From positions 498,501-562,500 of the forward strand of contig WOUO01000012.1 of assembly GCA_017139535.1 (NCBI GenBank): a stretch of DNA of 64,000 bases, in the 5' to 3' direction. The notes under the pieces were generated by a model, which was given only the letters and a program-made list of their open reading frames with translations, did no database searches and was not told where the DNA came from. Source of the stretch: Trichocladium uniseriatum. Its lineage: Eukaryota; Ascomycota; Sordariomycetes; Sordariales; Chaetomiaceae. Positions 54,125 to 64,000 of the stretch are shown here, one piece after another (positions within the stretch are counted from its first letter, which is position 1; every line of letters begins with the position of its first letter). Both the position numbers and the translations under genes were made by a program.

Positions 54125-56194
54125 GGAAGGAGTGGTCATGGTCATCTAGTCATCTAGGTGTTGCGTGGTGTGCGGGGTGCGCGGTCAGGGGCTACGGGCA
54201 GGGCGCTCTGTGAGTTACATAGACAGTGGACTCGGGGGTGGTTTGGGGACGGCCCGTGGATGGGTATGAGTACAGTGTCCGCTAGTTGAAAGGCCATTGT
54301 TGTTGAGTATGTTACGTCATAGACTGGCACGGAGGGGGAAGGGGCAGTTGGACTCCACGTCTTCTCTGGACCGACGGGGAGTGTGGTTGAGGGGCGGGCG
54401 ATGTGGCTTGCTGACACGGGTGGGTGAGAACATAGAATGGAGACCCGTTTTTGGTTTGGATCTTGGCGGCTTTGACCCATAATTGCAATTGTGACTTTTG
54501 TTCTTTGAGGCCGGTCCTGCAAGTTCCGTTGGACTCGAGCTCTCTAGATTCGGAATCGGCTAGGTTGGGGACATCGTGATTCGTCACGAGTCAACTCGCC
54601 ACTCGAGCTCTTGCGACGTCTCATGGACCGCGCTAACGGTGCATGAGTTTAGTTGACACGTATGCTCGGTGCAAAGTTAACGAAGCGGTTTGGCTGTCTC
54701 AAGACGCAGAGTTGCAGTCGTTGAGGGAAGCTAGCGTCTCGACGATGGATGACAGGGATGCCCGGTGTGCGTCAAAGGTGTCCCAACTCCGGATGATACG
54801 TGCTTGATCGATCAAATAAATCAGATCACGCCAAACCGGTGTGATTTGAACAATATTCCACTGTCGAATTTGGGAGAAACAAGCAGCATTCTCAAAAAAA
54901 TGATTGGATGGCAGGTCCGGCGGATATGATGCTGCCAAATTGCCAAGTGACAGACCCACACCGGGTAGATCCGACTCGATCGATCTCGCTAAAATACACT
55001 TCAACTTCAACCGACACTTACACACAAATCAGGGGAGAATAGACCGCATAATTCATTAAACTATATATCACAGCGATATCTGCTCAACAAAATAATCAAT
55101 TAAAGACAAGCGAGTCGGCAAACCCAAAGCGCACGCCGGAAACTCCAGCCCGAGGGACTCGGGGACGGTTGGGATTTACAACTGGTAATGACTGATGAAC
55201 GCTCCACACCGTGCTTTACATACTAAAAGCAGAAAGAGCCACCCGGAAGCAGAAAATGTTACGATCGCAGTCATGATACAGCGTAACAACGTCGAGGGTT
55301 GATCGTTAGCGCCAGTTTTCTTCTCTTTCATGACATGATCGGTATACATACTCTGAACACAGGTGCTACTTGGGGCTGCTGGGTTTTGCTGGCACCAAGC
55401 TGGTCCACGTCAACCCGATGCCATTTGTATGTGTTTTCCAGACTCAGTTTGGCCAGACCCAGCTTGCAAGAGCCGAGGAGAATCGTCTGCACCAACCCGC
55501 TTACACGGCCTGAGAGGTTGGTTCTGCTCGGTTGTGGCTGGAAGTGAGGGCGAAGAGCAAAGGGCTCGAAACACGCAAAGTCACTTGACGCGTGTGCGAG
55601 CAGACGAAGGGTCAGCTTCACTCACGACCGAGGCCCTTTTTCGTAGACTAGTACTAGTGATTTTCTGTAACGAGCCCATCAAGTGTCTGAGACTAGTTAT
55701 TCGTAATCAGCCCGTACAGTGTGTGTGCTATTTTCTGTTCCACGTCTTCCCCCAACAAGCGTCATCGAGGCGGAGAGCAGCGAGCCTCAAACGTTAGCGT
55801 TCGAACCCGGGACTACGAACAGTCGTCAATAAGTACAATTTATAAACCGTCTCTCCCGGCACCCTCTGCTCTCACCTTTCTGCTTTCTTCCCACACCTCG
55901 CTTCCGGATAAAACAAATCTCAAGCTCGGTGTACTTTATTATTCCCAAAAGTGATGAACATCTTGGCATCCATCAACAGCGACTCAATCACTTACTCACA
56001 CACGTTGACTTGCATTGCCAATCACAACTCAAACAACCATCCAACTCACCGTCGACGGCAAAGCCCTGACCGACATCCTTCTCACCGTGCCTTCCTCGCA
56101 ATCTACCTTGTAAGTTACCCCGACACTCCCACCTCACCCATCGACACAACCCACTGACCCGCACTCCCCCACCATCCAGCATAACATCACCGCA
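53474..56194. other. Long intergenic with a poly-G tract
   Basis: 2.7 kb without a supported gene. It contains the 43-G run, AT-rich sequence at 54840-55100, and unrecognised frames (54699-55025 minus; 55363-55797 plus). Just before 56195, codons in 56013-56110 with a GTAAGT donor could be an upstream exon of the basic-protein gene, but lack an ATG. Confidence 0.45.
54080..54122. repeat. Poly-G homopolymer (43 G)
   Basis: Forty-three consecutive G residues flanked by other G-rich sequence (54019-54079). A tract of this length is unstable and hard to sequence; the assembly length is uncertain. Confidence 0.9.
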
Positions 56195-57694
56195 ATGAAG
56201 GCTCAATTCCCCTCCGCCCGCTTGCCTCTCACCTACCCCGGGCAGGCGTACAGTCTCGCTGCCGCCTCCAGTGGGGAGGCACCCATCCACTTCCCGCCTG
56301 CCCACGTCCGCGAGGCCAACCTCGCCGGCGTGATCCGGGAGCCCCGCGAGGCACCCAACACCCTCGGGTTGGAGCCCCGCCAAGGCTGCCTCAAGAAACG
56401 CCGACGGGAGGAAGATGAGACGGTGGCCGGCACCACCACCACCGCCCCGACCACCAAGGCGCCGCCGCGCAAGAGGGTCCGTGTCGCGCCCCCCACCATC
56501 GCCGCCACCAACACCACCACCGAGACGCCGACGCGCAAGAGGGCTCGCGATGCGGCTGACAACACCGAGGTGCCGCAGAGCAAAAGAGTCCGCGTCAAGG
56601 CCGTCACCACCGACGCCCGGCCGCGCAAGACAGTCTGCATCGCGGCCGACGCCATGTGCGTCTCCACGGGCCGGACCATCAAACCACACCCCCGCGACCG
56701 CCTCGAGTGGCGCGCCTCTTTGCGGTAAGTCTTTTCTTTTCGTCACTTGTGATGTGTCAGTTCACTACTTCTACTTCTGCTTCTACCGCCCGCCTAACTG
56801 TCATCCCACGTAACCGCAACTGACACTAACATCATCCCATCAGAGCAGCAAACCCTGCCATGCAGAACAAATATGTGGTGAAGCAGAGCGAAAAGGAAGA
56901 GCGGGACCAGCGACGTGAGGAATTCCTGACTCAATTCAAATACTCCTACGTCGGCCGTCACCAACAATTGGTATGTCCAAACTCAATCATCCCATTCCAA
57001 ACCCATACAACATGGCACTAACATAATTTGATAACAGCCGCGGCCCCGGCCGGCCGACAAACAGAAGAGGCAGCTCCTTGAACGCCAGCGACTGGCAAAC
57101 AGGAAGGGTGCCAAAGCCGTGCACCTCAGTGCTCAGTCCGCGGCCGCCGAGCGCGGCGCAGCTCACGCCGAGAAGCTGGCACACCGGGAGCGAGCAGCCG
57201 CCGCCCGACGTGTCCGACGCCGTCTGCTGGGCTTCCTCTCAGACGCCGACGGTATGGATTCAGACTCGGCGCCGGAGTCGGACGGGGAAAATGAGGAGGA
57301 ACAGAAAGTCAGGAGGAGCAGGAAGACGGCCGCCCTTATTGCCCGGCACGCCACACTCTCAGCCTTGAACGGGCGCGCCTCATTCTCCGAGACGGAGGAT
57401 GACGAGTCAGATTCGGATACCAAAAACGCCCTTCCCTCACCTCCCCTCACGAACCCCTCGTCTTCCTCCCCCCCGGTGTCTCCGGTCACACTTCCTAAGC
57501 CCAAAGCGACATTCTGGGGCCGGCGGTCGCCTCCCAAGCATAGGCTCAAGGATCAAACCAGCAATCAACCCAAGAACCAACCCAGGAATCAACACAAGCA
57601 TGGGCCCAAGCATCAGCCAAAACATCGGCTCAAGGATCGGGCCAAGGTTCGCCCCAAGATTCAGCCCAAGCGCCGACCCAAGCGCCGAACCTGA
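56195..57694 (+). CDS. Basic, repeat-containing probable nuclear protein, unknown
   Basis: Three exons (56195-56724, 56844-56970, 57038-57694), in phase, 437 aa. The N half has the module (P-R/S)KR-V/A-R repeated about three times (PRKRVRVAPP, TRKRARDAAD, QSKRVRVKAV), each a candidate nuclear localisation signal in a Thr/Ala linker. The middle has an Arg/Lys/Glu/Ala-rich helix (DKQKRQLLERQRLANRKGAK, then HRERAAAARRVRRRLL) that could be coiled. An acidic block (ESDGENEEEQ, DDESDSD) follows. The tail is a His/Lys/Gln/Pro tandem repeat. No enzyme or named DNA-binding domain is recognised. A possible exon upstream of 56195 is not included. Confidence 0.6.
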
Positions 57695-59552
57695 CCCAGA
57701 CTGGCTCGTTGCCGACACTGAAGGGATGCGGGTGGGAGTGCAGTCGGTCGGGTCTTCAGCATCGGCACAGTCTGGCTGTTGTCTTGCCAACATCACTTCA
57801 AGACAACATTGCTGGAAGCTTGCGTGGCTTACCTCGCCGAGACACAGCATCAAACAAGTCCTCAGTACAGCCTTGCAACAACGCGAGATCGACCGGAGAG
57901 TGCTTTCATTCAACGACTGCGGGCTCGCATATGCTTGCGTGTATGGATCGCAAGAGCAAACGAATGGAACTATCGGCCACCCGGAATCATAAGCAGATGC
58001 TCTCGGGTTCCTCTTCCTTCATCATCGCATGATTCACCTCGGCCCTTGTTTGCGCTCCTCTTCTTCCGTCCTCCTCGACATCACATTATCCGCTTTGGCC
58101 CTCATCAGCAATCTTGATATCCCGATCACATTGTCGACGGTCATCTGCCGTTACTACCGGCGTACACCCAGTCAGTGAGCATTAGCTTTTGCCGGAATCT
58201 ACGACGCTTCTACCAGCTTCAGCGTCTTCAGTCGGCTCAGACGGTATCTCGATCATCGACTATCTACTGCGGCGTGCTGCTACTTATTAGTATCTACCTA
58301 CCACCGCCTTTGTCCTTTCTTATGTCGCGCCACTCCCATATCTTCTTTACCATGGCCAATTTCTCAGGGTCGGTTGGGGTCGCCGATCTCGTCATTTCCG
58401 CTTTTGGTGTTTTGATCGACGGTTGCGTTAGGTACTCAGATGGAGTGGTTTCTGTTTGTTGGGCTATTTTTACTGGTCTCTGGATGGGCAAGGAATTTGG
58501 GAAGTGGTTGTTACGTGCTCGTGCTCGGATTGAGCGGTTGCTTTCTGTTGGGTTATGTTTTTACGGGGTCTCTGGACTGGTAAGAAATTTGGGAAGCGGT
58601 TGCTGGCTGTTAAGCTATCTTTCTGTTGGGTTTCGGATGGGCAAGGAATATGGGAAAGTTTTGTTTCAAGGATAGCAGGATTTAGGACAGGAAGTATGTT
58701 CTGGTTTCAGGGAGGCGCACTATGAACACACACGGGTCGGGCCTGCACAGATGTAATAGAAAACTTAGAATGCTTACAGAGGTGGCACTGACATTTTTAA
58801 ACCAGGAACGCTTGTAGGTTTAGTGGGTACTCTACCCGAGCATCATATTTGACAACTTTTTCTCCCTGTGTGTGACCTTTCGATAACTTGACATTGTGAT
58901 CTCATAAAAAAGGACAGTTACGGACTACCTCCCCAAGGCCTTAGTTCCCGAGCTACCAAGAAATTGAAAGAATGCAAGCAAACTACCCAAAAAAGCTCAC
59001 CGACTAAACCCCTTCACCAAGGGAGGTAGGTAGCCGGCTACGAAAACTTTTGCGGGTTTTAGTTCGGTATGATGCACATGGGCTCATGGCCATCAAGGTT
59101 GTTTCGGTCCTCACTGTGACGGTTTAGGTTGGGCCACGGTTCGAGTTTTAGGTGACCTTCAAGGAGGTAAGGAGGATTGGTCAAGCAAGGTCCGAGTTCT
59201 TGGAAATGTCGATCAAGCTAAAAGAACGCGGCCAAAGGCAGACAGACCAATGCCGTTTAAGTGTCTGAGCGGTAAGGGAAAGATGACATTCCGTAAGTCC
59301 TTCGAGGAGCTCGGGGTTCTAGAAATTACCGGTTGTACTTCCTCCAAGACATTACAATGTGGGAGGTTAGGCGGGCTAGGTTTCGCAAATCTTTAAAAAC
59401 TAAGAAGCAATCTGGGTTCACATGGATGACACGAGAGCAAATGATGCAGTAGGGACATGTACTGAGATGGCACTGTTTAGCCAAGTTCATATAATAGACA
59501 GGATGTACAACATTGACACACTCAGCTGAACAATATAGCCACCAAGCCTCCC
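57695..59552. other. Intergenic with a diverged tandem repeat
   Basis: Convergent 3' flanks of the basic-protein gene (plus) and kynurenine monooxygenase (minus). The repeat at 58450-58670 is listed separately. Otherwise no gene is supported. Confidence 0.5.
58450..58670. repeat. Diverged tandem repeat, period about 75-95 bp, ~3 copies
   Basis: Each copy starts near TTTCTGTTGGG or TTTCTGTTTGTTGGG (58449, 58539, 58620) and contains a GG(A)TGGGCAAGGAA-like box. A plus frame (58351-58675, beginning MANFSGSVGVADLVISAFGV) is open across it and translates the box as MGKEFGK/MGKEYGK, so a small repeat-bearing membrane protein is possible but unproven. Confidence 0.55.
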
Positions 59553-61282
59553 TCACGCATTCATCGTCATCAACTCGACCATCGAATCCACCGACCCAAG
59601 CGCCGCCTTCAGCCCGACATCCACCGCCCGCTTATACCGCAGCAACAACAACACGCCGCCCGCGAGCACGGGGACGCCAACCAGCGTAACAAACCCGCGA
59701 ACCAGCATCTTGCCCTGGTGCTCGCTGCGCGCCACCACCTCCGAGTACCGCTCGTTCCCAAACGACACGCGCGCGTACTTGGTCTGCCAGCCCAGCGACG
59801 GCAGGTACTTGGACAGGGCCTCCTCGAGGAACTTGCGCAGACGGTAGACAGGCGACAGGACCGACGCGCGCATCTCGACGTAGTTTTGCAGCGCCAGATC
59901 GTTGATGGCGTGCGCGTCAGGCACCCTGACAGCCGTGTACTCGGCGAGGGCGCGGGCGCGCGAGGCCGAGTGGTCTGGGCCGGCGCTGAGCTCGTCCATG
60001 CGGGTGTGCTTGTCGAGGATGTCGAAGAGGATGCGCACGTCCTCGAGGCCCGCGTTCATGCCTTGGCCGTAGAAGGGCACCATGGCGTGGGCGGCATCGC
60101 CAACGATGACGGCAGAGGAGCCGTGGTGGTAGGGCGAGCACTTGACGCTGATGAGCGGGAGGTGCGGGTTACGGTGGAAGGAGGCAATCAGTTCGGCGGG
60201 AGGGATTAAGTTGGTAACGCCGGGGAAGTACTTGTCGAAGAAGGGCGGGATGAGCTTGCCCGTGGGGTCGGACTCGAGGTGCGCATAAAGTGAGGCGGGG
60301 GCAAAGAGGGTGCAGGTGAAAGTGCCGTCCTGAAGATTTGTTAGTAAGACAGGCTGGCTCAGAGGGGATAGAACATCTCTTACATCGCTCGGAATGGCAA
60401 TAAACATGAACTCCCGGCCAGGCCAGATGTGTAGGTGGTTGGGCGAAATCAAAAATTTGGAATCCAAACTGGCGTCCGGCGAGGTCGTCTTGGGCTGGAT
60501 CTGGAACTCGCACCACATCGCGTCAATGTACACCTGCTGGTAGTCCATACGAGTATACTTCATCAGGTGATACCTGACTGCCGAGTGCGCGCCATCGGCA
60601 CCGATCATGAAGTCGAAATCAATCTCGATCTCGCTGGCCCGCCCCTGACCCTCGCCACCATTGCCGCGTACTTCGAACCAGGCCTTGTTCCGTCGAAAGT
60701 CGGCGCCTGTGAGCTTGTGGCCGAAGAAGAACGTAACATTTGGCATCTCGTCCAGAATGTCAAGGAGCCGCTTGTTGAGGCCACCGCGGTCGATGGCGAG
60801 AATCGTCTGTGACATGGTCAGGGGTTGGAATTCAGAGAAGGCAATGGATGTCATACCCGCCCGTGCACATCGTAATCCTGGCCCTCCTCGTAGAGGTCCC
60901 CATTTGCTCGCTTTCCGTGGATCATGCGGCCCCGCATCGGAATGGTAGCGCCCGTGACATGGTCGACGAGCTTTGGCTGGCCGGCATGGCGCATGGCATT
61001 GATGCCGCGCTCCGAGAGAGCCAAGTTGATGGATTTGGTGAAATTGAGAGGGGTTGTCGAGGGATCTCGGAGATCTGGTCATAGCGTCAATATGGGTTCG
61101 TTGATGAGGAGACATGGCTGTGATTGCTGAACGCCGAGGACTGGAAGGAGCGCGGTTGAAAAGGACGCACCACTACGAAGCTCGTAGATTTCAACATCAT
61201 AGCCTCGATTTGCAGCATACAATGCTGCAAGAGAGCCAACGGGCCCAGCGCCAATGGCAACGATTTTCTGCTTCTTCTCCAT
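59553..61282 (-). CDS. BNA4: Kynurenine 3-monooxygenase
   Basis: FAD- and NADPH-dependent hydroxylase converting L-kynurenine to 3-hydroxykynurenine in de novo NAD synthesis, at the mitochondrial outer membrane. Exons 61282-61171, 61074-60857, 60806-60384 and 60329-59553 give 1530 nt, 509 aa, in phase. The FAD dinucleotide motif GAGPVGSLAALYAANRGYDV sits at the start. Next come SINLALSERGINAMR, GADGAHSAVR (the DG motif), FTCTLFAP, and VIVGDAAHAMVPFYGQGMNA (the GD motif). The C-terminal hydrophobic helix VTLVGVPVLAGGVLLLL is the membrane anchor. The 54-nt intron 60330-60383 has no stop and keeps frame, so retention would insert 18 residues before the FTCTLF strand. The ATG at 61282 is the first. 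Confidence 0.95.
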
Positions 61283-61730
61283 TGTGGCAGTTGACACTTT
61301 GAGAGAACGTCAGAAGATGGTTTGGAGATGGATCAACAAGAGCAGGGGCGGCTAGCGACGGAGTCCACTCGGCGATCATCGAAGTTCGGACGGGGTCCAG
61401 GTTGTTCAGGTCTTGGCGGATTAGATAAGCCACAGTTAGTTTAGCAGCAACCCCTGTTAGTTTCAGATGCCACGGTCCGGGGCACCTGAGCCTAAAAATA
61501 TTCAGCACGAAGCCGGCCTCTGCCGATGCGACTCGACTCGACGACTGCGCTCGACACTGCTCGTGGGAAAATCTCAGCACTTCCAAGACAGAAGCGCTGC
61601 CCAATCCGCATCTTTGAATACTAATCGGGAAACCCTAGAGTCAAACATAGCACTTCGCATCCCGCGATCCTCATCCATCCGCGCCATCTTCTACCCCGCG
61701 CAACCCGCAACCCAACTTACCCTAGACGCC
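61283..61730. promoter_or_regulatory. Divergent promoter between kynurenine monooxygenase and methionine aminopeptidase genes
   Basis: 448 bp separates two divergent housekeeping start codons. No TATA box or named factor site stands out. Confidence 0.6.
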
Positions 61731-63106
61731 ATGGCTGAGGAACCACCTACGAAGAGAACATGCCTCGGCGTTGACTGCGAAAACGATGCGAGTGCCCTCC
61801 AGTGCCCCAAGTGCCTAAGTCTCGGCATCAAGGATAGCTACTTTTGCTCCCAGGACTGCTTCAAGAAGAACTGGGTAAGCCGAGATTCCCCCTCCTTTCC
61901 TGGCGCCGCTGACCTTTTAACTCTATCTTCCAGGGCACGCACAAGAACATCCACAAGCAAGAGAACAGTATTTTGAGCCACATCTTCCCTCCAAAGGTCG
62001 TTTCTAAACCTGATCCAGAAACCGGCTATTTCAATCCCTTCCCGACCTTCCGCTTCACCGGTCCCCTGCGCCCAGTCTATCCCCTCTCCGAGAAGCGCGA
62101 GGTGCCCAAGTCGATACCGCACCCCGACTATGCCGAGGATGGAATTCCGAAACTTGGGAGGTCGATCGTCAGGGCCAACAAGATCGAGCAGTTGGACGCC
62201 AAGGCTCAGGAGGGCATGCGCAAGGTCTGCCGGCTGGCGAGAGAGGTGTTGGACATCGCTGCTGCAGCGCTCCGGCCAGGCATCACGACGGACGAGATTG
62301 ACGAGATTGTGCACAAGGCTTGCATTGAGCGGAATGTGAGAACGCGCGCATGCTCGGCGCAACGAGCGGATGGCTAACCTTGGACCAGTCCTACCCGTCA
62401 CCCCTGAATTACAACCACTTCCCCAAATCGGTCTGCACTTCAGTCAACGAGGTTATCTGCCACGGAATCCCCGACAAGCGTATCCTCCTTGACGGCGACA
62501 TTGTCAACCTCGACGTGACCCTCTACCACGAGGGTTTCCACGGCGACCTCAATGAGACATACTACGTCGGCGAACGGGCCAAGGCCGACCCTGACACGGT
62601 TCGCGTGACCGAGACGGCGCGCGAGTGCCTTGAGGAGGCCATCAAGATCGTGAAGCCTGGCACGCTGATCCGCGAATTCGGCAACGTGATCGAGGCGCAC
62701 GCGAAATCCAGGGGCTGCAGTGTCATACGCACCTACGTCGGCCACGGCATCAACAGGATCTTCCACTGCCCGCCCAACATCCCGCATTATGCCAAGAACA
62801 AGGCCGTCGGCGAGTGCAAGCCGGGCATGACCTTCACCATTGAGCCCATGATCGCGCTGGGCAAGTACCGGGATGTGACGTGGCCCGATAACTGGACCAG
62901 CACGACCATCGACGGCAAGAAGACCGCCCAGTTTGGTAAGTACCCCCGAGTGTGGTTCAAGATATCCAAGGCTTGCTGACTGTTCTGCAGAGCACACGCT
63001 GCTCGTGACCGAGACTGGCGTGGAGATCCTTACGGCCCGGCAGAAGGACTCTCCTGGTGGGCCCGTTCCTATGCCTATTGAGGCGGCTGCCAACGGCGCA
63101 AACTAG
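61731..63106 (+). CDS. MAP1: Methionine aminopeptidase 1
   Basis: Removes the initiator methionine from nascent proteins at the ribosome. Four exons (61731-61874, 61934-62335, 62389-62935, 62991-63106), in phase, 402 aa. Residues 12-46 form the eukaryote-specific zinc finger (CLGVDCENDASALQCPKC, YFCSQDCF) that docks to ribosomes. The pita-bread catalytic domain starts about 125. Metal ligands are visible in NLDVTLYHEGFHGDLNETY (two Asp), YVGHGINRIFHCPPNIPHY (His), FTIEPM (Glu) and VTETGVEIL (Glu). The motif SVNEVICHGIPD is typical of type 1. The ATG is preceded by GACGCC, a good context. Intact. Confidence 0.96.
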
Positions 63107-63979
63107 ATGGCAGCTAGAAAAAAAGCGTGGAATTTTGGTGACAGGTTTCGTGATACCCAACACCAGCGCCGACTTGCGTGATAGTTCCAGCATCGACAGC
63201 TCCTTCGGCCGCCTGCCACTAGCGCACCTGCGCTTGCTTATCATGGCTGGAACTGGCAAGGGAAGGTTGCATGATAGTTGACCTGACGTAACATGTGATC
63301 TTGGCAGGCAGCTCCAAGACTCTGGTACCTCGACGAGCTGAGCTTGGTATTTGGATCCAGTTGAACAAAGGCTGTGGTGAATCCGAATATATGGTAAGTA
63401 TCCTAACAACCACGTATTTGCTTCCCCCAGCCCTATCTGAGCGACATGTCTACTTTCAAAGCTCAAAACAATAATCCGTAGTTGTCGTGCCATATGCCCT
63501 GAAGTCGTGATTGTCAGATAACCCCACTCTTTCGTTGCCCCTCGCAGCGAATGTCAGGCCCAGAACATGCCAAGCTTGCGGCGAAGCTTGGGCCACCGCC
63601 ATCGCGGTCCACTTCCAGCATTTTGACCCGGCTCGCCAACCACCAACCACCAGCTTAAGAATCCTATCCACAGCCTCTTTCCACGTGTGTCGAAGCTTGC
63701 GAACATCTTCCACTTTTCATCCGCACACGCACAATCAAGGCAAAATTTGTTGGCCTCTCGTAGCACCAACTGGCATCCATCCGCGCACAAAAGAACAAAC
63801 GTCGAGTCCATTCACCTTAGCTCCACCCGGTCACACGCTGCGAGCTCATTCCACTCCGTCATCGTTGCGCATCCCACACCGCAACCGTACTTGCGCGCCT
63901 TGAAGCTTTTCGGAGCGCATCACGAACAACCGAATACCTACAACTTTGAGCTAGTTCTAGCCGTCTTTGAGCAGCCAAA
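63107..63979. other. Intergenic; ERV14-like promoter
   Basis: 3' flank of MAP1 and 5' region of the gene starting at 63980, pyrimidine-rich in its last 250 bp. No other gene is supported. Confidence 0.5.
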
Positions 63980-64000
63980 ATGTCGGGCGAGGCGTGGTTA
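63980..64000 (+). CDS. ERV14: Start of a cornichon/Erv14 cargo-receptor gene (partial)
   Basis: ATG at 63980 in the context GCCAAAATG opens MSGEAWL and the window ends. That heptapeptide opens fungal Erv14/cornichon proteins, ER-to-Golgi cargo receptors in COPII vesicles. Seven codons are thin evidence; the call rests on the exact opening, the good start context and a CT-rich leader. Confidence 0.55.

Noticed and set aside
61079..61115. KMO frame start inside intron 1
   Set aside because: The open frame 59553-61115 begins in intron sequence and shifts out of the family sequence; exon 2 in the other frame matches the family.

Overview
This window is nuclear DNA of a filamentous ascomycete, most likely a Sordariomycete close to the Chaetomiaceae/Sordariales; the taxon is an inference from gene content. 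Genes are cut by 37-90 nt GT-AG introns (one 140-nt GTxxAG alternative is noted). Two Pol III-type tRNAs end in T-runs. Coding regions are GC-rich, and long intergenic stretches hold no recognisable gene. There are no operons, CRISPR arrays or insertion sequences. Exon joins were made by hand from splice sites, reading phase and family similarity known to me; no search was run.

Layout. 1-2.2 kb: 3' end of an unknown gene facing the succinyl-CoA:3-ketoacid CoA-transferase gene (seven exons). 2.7-2.9 kb: tRNA-Ser(CGA) and tRNA-Val(AAC). 3.7-7.4 kb: an anion/cation symporter-type MFS transporter and a LaeA/UMTA-like methyltransferase. 9.2-11.6 kb: two adjacent, damaged protein-kinase units. 12.6-16.2 kb: a small secreted protein, a 1.1-kb pyrimidine-rich repeat tract, and an extreme Ala/Gly/Asp repeat protein. 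17-18 kb: an SDR oxidoreductase with a degraded 5' end. 20.8-26.4 kb: a monocarboxylate-type MFS transporter and DPH2. 27.4-31.7 kb: two small membrane proteins and a two-domain fasciclin GPI protein. 32.8-34.7 kb: beta-carbonic anhydrase and a 79-aa gene.

35-53.5 kb is an accessory island. It holds pieces of a fungal NLR-associated/C2H2 locus, a KP4-like killer-protein gene convergent with a 12-cysteine secreted protein, ankyrin scraps, C2H2 finger genes, an intact OTT_1508-type deaminase, a broken NmrA-like gene, a 5'-truncated Zn-cluster transcription factor, a Vps4-like AAA ATPase with a zinc-binding N-terminus, and an intact kinase-like gene. Several of these share one lesion type: a single in-frame TGA inside an otherwise good frame. 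This looks like birth-and-death turnover of allorecognition/immunity-type genes.

56-64 kb returns to conserved genes: a basic nuclear-type protein, kynurenine 3-monooxygenase divergent from methionine aminopeptidase 1, and the first seven codons of an ERV14/cornichon gene at the right edge.

Most notable: the repeated TGA-split genes, the deaminase within the island, the RING-like/Vps4 fusion, the KP4-like/cysteine-rich pair, and the repeat-built surface protein.
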